The notes under the pieces were generated by a model. The model searched no databases. It was given only the letters and a program-made list of their open reading frames with translations, and was not told the DNA's origin. The translations under genes and the position numbers were made by a program. A stretch of DNA of 64,000 bases, from NCBI RefSeq assembly GCF_008704655.1, contig NZ_CP023688.1, forward strand, positions 2,108,001 through 2,172,000, read 5' to 3'. This document shows positions 19,105 through 25,946 of the stretch, piece by piece (position 1 is the first letter of the stretch; the number at the start of each line of letters is the position of its first letter). This DNA is from Streptomyces rimosus. GTDB taxonomy: Bacteria > Actinomycetota > Actinomycetes > Streptomycetales > Streptomycetaceae.

Positions 19105-21206
19105 CGACGGGGCCCGCACCGAAGATCATGGCCGTCACCACCACCGCTCCCCCTGCCCCCACCGCCGCGGCGGCGTCCCGGAGAGGCGGCGCGGTCGCGG
19201 TGACGGCCGTGCTCGTCCTGCTGATCGCCGCCCTCGCGCTCGCCGACATCGCGCAGGGCACCTCCGGCGTCGGCGCCGCGGAGGTGTGGAAGGCGCTCAC
19301 CGGGCAGGCCGACGCGGCGGACGCCTCCGTCGTCGTCGCCTCCCGGCTGCCGCGCATGACCGCCGGAATCCTGGTCGGCGCGGCGCTCGGCATGGCGGGT
19401 GCCGCGCTCCAGGCCGTCAGCCGCAACGTCATCGCCGCGCCCGACACCCTCGCGGTCAACGCCGGTTCGTACCTCGCGCTCGGCCTGGCCGCCGCGACCG
19501 GTGTCTCGCTGCCGCTGCTCGCTTCCTCCGGCGTCGCCTTCGTCGGCGGACTGGCGGCCGCGGCCGTCGTCCTCGGGGTGTCCGGGCTGGGCGGCGGAAC
19601 CGTCCGGCTGGTCCTGGCGGGCAGCGCGCTGACCCTCGGCCTCACCTCCGTCACCGAAGGACTGCTGCTGCTGTTCCCCGAGCGGACGGAAGGGCTGTAC
19701 GCCTGGAACCAGGGCAGCATCGCGCAGAACGGTTTCGGCGGAGTGCTGTGGCTGCTGCCGCTCGCCGTCGCCGGACTGGCGGGGCTGCTGCTGGTCGCCC
19801 GCCGGGTCGACACCCTGGCCCTCGGCGACGACGCCGCGCGGGGGCTGGGCGTACCCGTACGGGCCACCCGGGTGATCACCGTCGTGCTGGCGGCGCTGCT
19901 GTCCGCCACGGCCGTCACCCTCGCCGGGCCGATCGGCTTCGTCGGGCTGAGCGCCCCGGCTCTCGTCCGCCTGCTGGCGCGCCGCTACGGCGGCTTCTCC
20001 CGGACGCGCGCGAGCGTGACGCGGTCCGCGCTGACCGGCGCGGCGCTGGTGCTCGGCTCGGATGTCGCGCTGCGGGCGGTGGTACCGGCCGACGTGGCGG
20101 TGGCCGTGCCGACCGGCGTGGTGACGAGCCTGGTCGGCGCCGTGTTCCTGGTGGTGCTGGCGACCCGGGGCCGGGACACCGGCGCCGCCGCCCCGCCCGA
20201 CCGGCTGCGCATCCGCAGCCGGACCGTCTTCCTGACGGTGACCGGGACGCTGGTGGCGGTACTGATCGCCGTGATCATCGCCTCCGTACTGCTCGGCGAT
20301 TCCAAGCTGCTGCTCGGCGACGTCGTCAACTGGGCGCAGGGCAGGGCCGGACGGGCCGTCTCCTTCGTCCTGGACACCCGGGTGCCACGGGTGCTCGCCG
20401 CCCTCCTCGCGGGCGCGGCCCTCGCCCTCGCGGGCACCCTGGTCCAGGCCGTGACCCGCAACCCGCTCGCCGAACCGGGCGTCATGGGCGTCTCCGGCGG
20501 CGCGGCGCTGGGCGCGGTGATCCTCGTGACCAGCGCGCCCGGGGCCGGGCCGGCGGGTCTGGCCGCCGCCGCGTTCGCGGGCGCCGCCCTCGCCGCGGCG
20601 CTCGTCTTCGGGCTGTCCGCGCGCGGCGGCTTCCGGCAGAACCGCCTGGTGCTGGTCGGTATGGGCGTCGCCACCGCGAGCGCCGCCCTGATCAGCCTGT
20701 TCATCGTCCTGACCGATCCGTTCAACGCCACCAAGGCGCTGACCTGGCTGTCCGGTTCGACGTACGGGCGGACGCTGCCCGACCTGCTGCCGCTGGCCGT
20801 CGTCCTCGCGGCAGGACTGGCCGTGGCGGTCGCCCGGCGCACCGAACTCGACCTGATCTCCCTGGACGAGGACACCCCGAGACTCCTGGGCCTCGGAGTA
20901 CCCCGGGCGCGCCTCGGCCTCCTGACGCTGGGCGTCCTGCTGAGCGCGGCGGCCGTCGCCGCGTCCGGAACCATCGCCTTCGTCGGCCTGGTCGCCCCGC
21001 ACGCCGCCCGCGCCCTGGTGGGCCGCAGGCATGTACGGGTGGTGCCGGTGGCAGTGCTGCTGGGCGCGGCACTGGTGGGTACGGCGGACGTGGTGGGCCG
21101 GACGGTGATCGCACCGGCGCAGCTGGGAGCGGGACTCCTCACAGCGGTCATCGGGACGCCGTACTTCCTGTGGCTGCTGGTGCGGACGCGGGGCGGAGGC
21201 CGGTAG
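19101..21206 (+). CDS. Fused FecCD-family iron-siderophore permease (two domains)
   Basis: A 701-residue permease with two complete FecCD units joined head to tail, like E. coli FhuB, giving about 20 membrane spans. Each half repeats the family segments: PRMTAGILVGAALGMAGAALQAVSRN in the first, PRVLAALLAGAALALAGTLVQAVTRNPLAEP in the second (only parts quoted). The end of each half has the GxIxFVGLxxPH/xxR motif. GTG at 19101 overlaps the receptor stop (GTGA); an ATG at 19128 is a less coupled alternative. One polypeptide replaces the usual permease heterodimer. Confidence 0.88.
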   Translation: MTTGPAPKIMAVTTTAPPAPTAAAASRRGGAVAVTAVLVLLIAALALADIAQGTSGVGAAEVWKALTGQADAADASVVVASRLPRMTAGILVGAALGMAGAALQAVSRNVIAAPDTLAVNAGSYLALGLAAATGVSLPLLASSGVAFVGGLAAAAVVLGVSGLGGGTVRLVLAGSALTLGLTSVTEGLLLLFPERTEGLYAWNQGSIAQNGFGGVLWLLPLAVAGLAGLLLVARRVDTLALGDDAARGLGVPVRATRVITVVLAALLSATAVTLAGPIGFVGLSAPALVRLLARRYGGFSRTRASVTRSALTGAALVLGSDVALRAVVPADVAVAVPTGVVTSLVGAVFLVVLATRGRDTGAAAPPDRLRIRSRTVFLTVTGTLVAVLIAVIIASVLLGDSKLLLGDVVNWAQGRAGRAVSFVLDTRVPRVLAALLAGAALALAGTLVQAVTRNPLAEPGVMGVSGGAALGAVILVTSAPGAGPAGLAAAAFAGAALAAALVFGLSARGGFRQNRLVLVGMGVATASAALISLFIVLTDPFNATKALTWLSGSTYGRTLPDLLPLAVVLAAGLAVAVARRTELDLISLDEDTPRLLGLGVPRARLGLLTLGVLLSAAAVAASGTIAFVGLVAPHAARALVGRRHVRVVPVAVLLGAALVGTADVVGRTVIAPAQLGAGLLTAVIGTPYFLWLLVRTRGGGR

Positions 21207-21272
21207 AGCGGCTGCACCGGCCACGCCGCCCGCACGCGAGGCCGCCAAGCTTCCTCAACATTCCCCACCGAA

Positions 21273-21318
21273 TACCCTAACCTTCCCTATCACTCCCTCG
21301 ATAGGGAAGGTTAGGGTA
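21273..21318. promoter_or_regulatory. Perfect 19-bp inverted repeat before the HTH gene
   Basis: TACCCTAACCTTCCCTATC (21273-21291) is exactly mirrored at 21300-21318 with an eight-base loop. The right arm ends five bases before the ATG and contains the only plausible ribosome site (AGGGAAGG). It could be an operator, an RNA hairpin that hides the ribosome site, or both. Confidence 0.7.
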
Positions 21319-21323
21319 CTTTC

Positions 21324-21755
21324 ATGACCGACCGCCTCTACTCCGTGGAACAAGTCGCCGAGCGCCTGGGCCTGCACGTACGCACCGTCCGCAACTACGT
21401 GCGCGACGGACGCCTCGCCGCCGTCCGCATCGGCAAGCAGTACCGGATCGCGCACGAGGACCTGGAAGCCTTCACCGGCCGCCCGGCCCCCGCCGCGCCC
21501 GGGGACCCGGCCGGCGGGCCGCGGCACAGCGAGGTGTCGAGCATCGTGGAGATCGAAGCGGTCGACGCCCGTACCGCCGACCGGGTGGCCACCCTGCTGA
21601 CCGCCTCGGTAGCCCACCGCGGCCACGGCGAGCGGCCCCTGCGGATCGAGACGGCGTACGACCCGGAGCGGGCCCGGATGAAGGTCATCATCCTTGGCGG
21701 CCTGGCCGACACGGCCCGGCTGTTCGACTACATCGAGGGGGTGCTCGACTCGTGA
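21324..21755 (+). CDS. Helix-turn-helix (excisionase/MerR-like) DNA-binding protein
   Basis: Small protein of 143 residues. Residues 5-52 form an excisionase-type winged helix (YSVEQVAERLGLHVRTVRNYVRDGRLAAVRIGKQYRIAHEDLEAF, quoted in part). A proline-rich hinge and a C-terminal alpha/beta domain of about 75 residues follow; I cannot assign that domain. The C-terminal part probably mediates dimerisation or ligand sensing. Its stop overlaps the start of an alpha/beta hydrolase gene, so the two are coupled. Autoregulation through the 19-bp inverted repeat is a reasonable inference. Confidence 0.75.
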   Translation: MTDRLYSVEQVAERLGLHVRTVRNYVRDGRLAAVRIGKQYRIAHEDLEAFTGRPAPAAPGDPAGGPRHSEVSSIVEIEAVDARTADRVATLLTASVAHRGHGERPLRIETAYDPERARMKVIILGGLADTARLFDYIEGVLDS

Positions 21756-22591
21756 GCACGATCTACAAGTCCGCGGCCGGAGAACAACAGTTGCGGCAGC
21801 GTTACCAGGAAGCACTGGCCGCCTGGCCCGTCCCCGCCGAACACCTGCGGATACCGACCCGCGAAGGCGAAACGTTCGTCGTCGCCTCCGGCCCGAAGGA
21901 GGCTCCGCCGCTGGTCCTGCTGCACGGCGCGGGCGCCAACACGAGCATGTGGCTGGGCGACATCGCCACCTGGTCGCGGCACTTCCGTACGTACGCGGTC
22001 GACCTCATCGGCGAACCGGGCCTGAGCGCGCCGTCCCGCCCACCCCTGGCCTCCGACGCGTACGCGCAGTGGCTCGACGACGTACTGGACGGCCTGGAGA
22101 TCGCGACCACCGCGGTCGTCGCCACCTCACTCGGCGGCTGGATGGCCCTCGACCACGCCACCCGCCGCCCCGGCCGGGTGACACGCCTGGCCCTGCTGTG
22201 CCCCGGCGGCGTCGGAAAACAACGGATGGGCCTGCTCTTCAAGGCCCTGCTCCTGCGCCCGTTCGGACGCCGGGGCATGCTCCGTTCCGCACGAAGCGCC
22301 ACCGGCCTGAACACACCGCAGGCGTCCCCCGTCCTCGACCAAGTGGTCCTGACCTTCCAGCAGTTCAAGCCACGCACGGAGCAACTCCCGGTGTTCTCCG
22401 ACGACGAGCTGCGCGGCCTGAACATCCCGCTGCTGCTGATCGCCGGAACCGACGACGCCCTCTTCGACTCGGCAGGCACGGCCCGGCGCATACAGGACAA
22501 CGTCCCGAACGCGACCGTACGGCTGCTGCCGGGCGTCGGGCACGCGATCTTCGGGCAGACGGATGAGGTGCTGGCGTTCTTGCGGAAGTGA
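21752..22591 (+). CDS. Alpha/beta hydrolase
   Basis: Hydrolase of 279 residues with the alpha/beta fold. The oxyanion segment is LLHGAGANTSMW, the nucleophile Ser lies in ATSLGGW (near residue 130), the acid in GTDDALFD, and the His in GVGHAIFG. Soluble, with no signal peptide. The substrate is unknown. GTG start overlaps the HTH gene stop by four bases. It is the only other gene behind the inverted repeat, so the HTH protein may control its own operon in response to the hydrolase's substrate. Confidence 0.82.
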   Translation: MSTIYKSAAGEQQLRQRYQEALAAWPVPAEHLRIPTREGETFVVASGPKEAPPLVLLHGAGANTSMWLGDIATWSRHFRTYAVDLIGEPGLSAPSRPPLASDAYAQWLDDVLDGLEIATTAVVATSLGGWMALDHATRRPGRVTRLALLCPGGVGKQRMGLLFKALLLRPFGRRGMLRSARSATGLNTPQASPVLDQVVLTFQQFKPRTEQLPVFSDDELRGLNIPLLLIAGTDDALFDSAGTARRIQDNVPNATVRLLPGVGHAIFGQTDEVLAFLRK

Positions 22592-22735
22592 GGGTGGGGG
22601 TTCAGGGGAGGAGGAGGGGCCCGGCCCGGGTGCTGGCCGCTGCCGCGGGGGTCGGGGTGGTGGGAGCCGTGCTGGCCTTCGCGTGGGGGCCGAGGGGGCG
22701 GGCCCGGTCGGAGACGGTCCGCCGGCCCGTCCCCC

Positions 22736-23095
22736 TCACCCCGTCGCCAACCCGCTCCGGACCAACGCCACGACCTCCTCGTCGTTGAGGCCGAGGGTGC
22801 GGGCTTCGTTCACCAGCCGGCCCACGTGTTCGGTGAGGCGGGCGCGGGCCGGGGAGGCGTGGCCGGTGACGACGGCGCCGCGGCCGCGGCGGAGGTCGAT
22901 GAGGCCCTCGTCCTTCAGGCGCTGGTAGCCGCGCAGCACGGTGTGGACGTTGACGCCCAGGGACTCGGCGACCGTACGGGCCGCGGGCAGGCGCTCGCCG
23001 GGTTGTACGGAGCCGTCGGCGAGGGCGCCGCGTACCGAGGCGGCGATCTGGTCGCCGAGCGGGACCGGGGAGGCGTGGTCGACACGGAAGAGCAC
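22736..23095 (-). CDS. GntR family (YtrA-like) transcriptional regulator
   Basis: Compact regulator of 119 residues. Residues 8-75 form the GntR winged helix (DQIAASVRGALADGSVQPGERLPAARTVAESLGVNVHTV, quoted in part). The C-terminal tail is a short helical dimerisation segment, as in the YtrA subfamily, with no ligand domain. GTG start lies one base after the stop of the DUF1648 membrane protein gene. The pair is typical: YtrA-like repressors usually autoregulate an operon with a membrane protein and respond to envelope stress. Likely target is the promoter at 24153-24181. Confidence 0.85.
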   Translation of the reverse strand: MLFRVDHASPVPLGDQIAASVRGALADGSVQPGERLPAARTVAESLGVNVHTVLRGYQRLKDEGLIDLRRGRGAVVTGHASPARARLTEHVGRLVNEARTLGLNDEEVVALVRSGLATG

Positions 23096-23096
23096 G

Positions 23097-24128
23097 TCAG
23101 TCCTCCTGACCGGGGCCGGTGGCGCGCTTCTCGCGCTCCCGGGTGAGCAGGGCGTTCAGGAGCGCCGCGGCGGTGGCCGCGTCGTCGACGGTCACCACGA
23201 AGACCCGGCCGTTGGTCAGCCGCAGCGCCAGCGCCTCGCCGCGGCGCAGCACGATGCCGCTGCGCCCGCCCCGCAGGCGGTAGCCCCAGCCGCCGAAGTC
23301 GCCCAGCGGGCTGATCTGCTGGACACCGGCCTCCTCCATGCGCGCGAGCGGGATGCGCAGGCGGGGGCGCGGTACGAGGGGCGAGGCGACGGTCAGGCCC
23401 CGGCGGTCGGCGGTCACCTGTACGCCCGCGAACACCAGGCAGGACAGGGCGGCGACGGCGAAGCCCACGGCACCGACCCAGTTCATCGCGAGGCCGATGA
23501 GCACACCGATGGCGAGGAGCCCGGGGCCGAGCACGACCAGGGTGGGCGAGCCGACGGTCCGCGACCAGCCGGCGGTCTCGCCGTCCGCGAGGCCGAGCGG
23601 CGGTGTCGGGCGCGCCGGCCCGGCCACCTCGTCCGCCCGTACCCGGTCGCGGCCCGCGCACAGCCCGCCCACCACCGCGGCGAGGGCCGCCACGCCGAGG
23701 GCCAGGCCCAGGTACGACGGCGGGAACCGGACCGCGGCCGCGTCGCCCGCGTCCACGTTCTGCAGCAGCAGCGATACACCCAAACAGCCGAACAGCCCCG
23801 CCATGGCGTAGCCGGTGGCGATGGCCCCGCGCAGGGCGCCCGCGGCCGCGTCGCGCAGCACCAGTACGCCGATGGAGACGCCGAGGACGGCCGGCAGGCC
23901 CAGCATGACCGTGAGGAAGTGGGAGGCGGTGGTGAAGTCGTCGCTCGTGCCGTCGGAAGTGAAGTGCATGGCCAGCGGCTCGGGAATCCGGTCCCGTACG
24001 GACCAGAAGACCGCGGTGACGGCCACGACGGCGGCCAGGAACGGCAGTACGGCGATCAGCGCCCGCCAGGGACGGAGCACGGGTGGTCCGGCGGCGGGGC
24101 GGGCTTGCGTGGTGTTCAAGAAGTTCAT
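23097..24128 (-). CDS. DUF1648 domain integral membrane protein
   Basis: Membrane protein of 343 residues. Residues 20-90 resemble DUF1648 (a membrane span, then RIPEPLAMHFTSDG with the family's PxHF-type pattern, then another span). Three further pairs of membrane segments follow, then a C-terminal PH-like soluble domain of about 110 residues (LTVASPLVPRPRLRIPLARM to RVFVVTVDDAATAAALL, quoted in part). ATG at 24128 has GGGGGAG five bases upstream; the longer frame to 24188 crosses the promoter. Cotranscribed with the GntR gene. Function unknown, possibly an envelope-stress sensor or transport accessory. Confidence 0.8.
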   Translation of the reverse strand: MNFLNTTQARPAAGPPVLRPWRALIAVLPFLAAVVAVTAVFWSVRDRIPEPLAMHFTSDGTSDDFTTASHFLTVMLGLPAVLGVSIGVLVLRDAAAGALRGAIATGYAMAGLFGCLGVSLLLQNVDAGDAAAVRFPPSYLGLALGVAALAAVVGGLCAGRDRVRADEVAGPARPTPPLGLADGETAGWSRTVGSPTLVVLGPGLLAIGVLIGLAMNWVGAVGFAVAALSCLVFAGVQVTADRRGLTVASPLVPRPRLRIPLARMEEAGVQQISPLGDFGGWGYRLRGGRSGIVLRRGEALALRLTNGRVFVVTVDDAATAAALLNALLTREREKRATGPGQED

Positions 24129-24152
24129 CGACACTCCCCCTTTATTTGCATA

Positions 24153-24181
24153 GTAGTAGAACAACCCGGCCAACCAGTCAA
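24153..24181 (-). promoter_or_regulatory. Predicted promoter of the DUF1648-GntR operon
   Basis: On the minus strand TTGACT (24181-24176), a 17-base spacer and TACTAC (24158-24153), embedded in an AT-rich patch containing a TACTACTA run. It lies 25 bases before the ATG and is the likely site of GntR autoregulation. Confidence 0.45.
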
Positions 24182-24212
24182 CACCCACCCTCCACCACCC
24201 GATTACTCATCG

Positions 24213-24228
24213 ATCTCATATCTGAGAT
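24213..24228 (+). promoter_or_regulatory. Palindrome at the start of the HTH-MurA gene
   Basis: ATCTCA and TGAGAT flank TATC, ending 12 bases before the ATG at 24241. No ribosome site is present, so the palindrome overlaps the probable -10 of a leaderless promoter. A natural binding site for the encoded Cro/CI-type helix-turn-helix. Confidence 0.5.
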
Positions 24229-24240
24229 ACCGTCTACCTC

Positions 24241-25770
24241 ATGGCAGACGACTACCTCGTACGCATCGGCAGGCTCATCCGCGACGCGCGGCAGCACCGG
24301 GGCTGGACACAGACGCAGCTCGCGGAGGCTCTCGGCACCAGCCAGAGCGCAGTCAACCGCATCGAACGCGGCAATCAGAACATCAGCCTTGAGATGATCG
24401 CGCGGATCGGCGAGGCGCTGGACAGTGAAATCGTCTCGCTCGGGTACGCGGGTCCCATGCATCTGCGCGTCGTCGGCGGCCGCCGCCTCTCCGGCAGCAT
24501 CGACGTCAAGACGAGCAAGAACGCGTGCGTGGCCCTGCTGTGCGCCACGCTCCTCAACGCGGGCCGCACCACGCTGCGCCGAGTGGCCCGCATCGAGGAG
24601 GTCTACCGGATCCTGGAGGTGCTGGGCAGCATCGGCGTCCGCACCCGCTGGATCAACGACGGCAACGACCTGGAGATCGTGCCGCCGGCCGAGCTGGACC
24701 TGGACGCCATGGACACGGAGGCGGCCCGCCGCACCCGCAGCGTCATCATGTTCCTCGGTCCGCTGCTGCACCGCATGGACCACTTCAAGATCCCGTACGC
24801 GGGCGGCTGCGACCTTGGTACGCGTACGGTCACGCCGCACATGACGGCGCTGCGCCACTTCGGCCTGGAGGTCACCGCGACGGAGGGCACCTACCACGCC
24901 GTCGTGGACCGCTCCGTCGCCCCCAAGCGCGCGATCGTACTGACCGAGCGCGGCGACACCGTCACCGAGAACGCGCTGCTGGCCGCGGCCCGCCACGACG
25001 GCATCACCGTCATCCGCAACGCCTCCTCCAACTACATGGTCCAGGACCTGTGCTTCTTCCTGGAGGAACTGGGCGTACGGGTCGAGGGCGTCGGCACCAC
25101 CACGCTGACCGTGCACGGCGTCGCGCACATCGACCGCGACGTGGACTACGCCCCGTCCGAGGACCCCGTCGAGGCGATGAGCCTGCTGGCGGCCGCCGTC
25201 GTCACCGAGTCCGAACTGACCATCCGCCGCGTCCCGGTGGAGTTCCTGGAGATCGAACTCGCCGTCCTGGAGGAGATGGGCCTCAACCACGAGCGCAGCA
25301 CGGAGTACGCCGCCGACAACGGCCGCACCCGCCTCATCGACCTGACGGTGCGCCCCTCCAAGCTCCAGGCCCCCCTGGACAAGATCCACCCCATGCCGTT
25401 CCCCGGCCTGAACATCGACAACGTCCCGTTCTTCGCGGCCATCGCGGCCAGCGCCCAGGGCCAGACCCTCATCCACGACTGGGTCTACGACAACCGCGCC
25501 ATCTACCTCACCGACCTCAACCGCCTCGGCGCCCAGGTCAAACTCCTCGACCCGCACCGCGTCCTCATCGACGGCCCCACCCGCTGGCGCGCAGCGGAAA
25601 TGATGTGCCCCCCGGCCCTGCGCCCCGCGGTCGTCATCCTGCTGGCGATGATGGCGGCGGAGGGGACGTCGGTGCTGCGCAATGTGTATGTGATCAATCG
25701 GGGGTATGAGGATTTGGCGGAGCGGTTGAATTCTGTGGGGGCGCAGATTGAGATCTTTCGGGATATCTGA
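24241..25770 (+). CDS. MurA-like enolpyruvyl transferase with N-terminal Cro/CI HTH domain
   Basis: A 509-residue fusion. Residues 7-62 are an XRE helix-turn-helix (GWTQTQLAEALGTSQSAVNRIE). Residues 75-505 are an EPSP-synthase/MurA fold with the substrate KN pair (KTSKNACVALL) and Cys190 in YAGGCDLGTR, where MurA has its catalytic Cys. PFPGLNIDNVPFFAAIAA and RAAEMMCPPALRPAVV also match MurA. The same fusion is, from memory, the second MurA-like gene of S. coelicolor. MurA makes UDP-GlcNAc-enolpyruvate for peptidoglycan. The fused HTH suggests instead, or in addition, a regulator that senses UDP-GlcNAc or PEP. Confidence 0.88.
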   Translation: MADDYLVRIGRLIRDARQHRGWTQTQLAEALGTSQSAVNRIERGNQNISLEMIARIGEALDSEIVSLGYAGPMHLRVVGGRRLSGSIDVKTSKNACVALLCATLLNAGRTTLRRVARIEEVYRILEVLGSIGVRTRWINDGNDLEIVPPAELDLDAMDTEAARRTRSVIMFLGPLLHRMDHFKIPYAGGCDLGTRTVTPHMTALRHFGLEVTATEGTYHAVVDRSVAPKRAIVLTERGDTVTENALLAAARHDGITVIRNASSNYMVQDLCFFLEELGVRVEGVGTTTLTVHGVAHIDRDVDYAPSEDPVEAMSLLAAAVVTESELTIRRVPVEFLEIELAVLEEMGLNHERSTEYAADNGRTRLIDLTVRPSKLQAPLDKIHPMPFPGLNIDNVPFFAAIAASAQGQTLIHDWVYDNRAIYLTDLNRLGAQVKLLDPHRVLIDGPTRWRAAEMMCPPALRPAVVILLAMMAAEGTSVLRNVYVINRGYEDLAERLNSVGAQIEIFRDI

Positions 25771-25800
25771 CCGGACAGTGCGGAGGCGGCGCTGATGCCT

Positions 25801-25836
25801 CCCGGGCCTCTCGGCGACCGGCCCCGGAGGCCCGGG
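25801..25836 (+). terminator. Hairpin terminator after the HTH-MurA gene
   Basis: CCCGGGCCTC and GAGGCCCGGG are perfect ten-base arms with a 16-base loop, 30 bases past the stop codon. Confidence 0.5.
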
Positions 25837-25871
25837 CTGTTACCGGCTGCCGAATGGCCTGCTCGAACCAG

Positions 25872-25909
25872 AGCAACGTGCATGAAGGCCAAAGCACCGT
25901 GCATGAAGG
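25872..25909. repeat. Two 17-base direct repeats, period 21
   Basis: AGCAACGTGCATGAAGG (25872-25888) recurs as AGCACCGTGCATGAAGG (25893-25909), 16 of 17 identical. A third AGCA begins at 25914, exactly 21 bases on. The spacing is two helical turns, as in tandem activator or repressor sites. It lies 38 bases before the exonuclease-TerD gene. Confidence 0.6.
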
Positions 25910-25946
25910 TTGAAGCAGGGGCGCATACCGGATCATCCTAGGTTTT

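Noticed and set aside
18852..21248. 798-residue minus-strand frame opposite the siderophore permease
   Set aside because: Shadow frame, low complexity, no start region or motif.
22588..22788. 66-codon frame overlapping the hydrolase stop, with one hydrophobic segment
   Set aside because: Its GTG overlaps the hydrolase stop, but it runs into the converging GntR gene, has no ribosome site and ends in Pro/Arg noise; a real small membrane peptide cannot be fully excluded.
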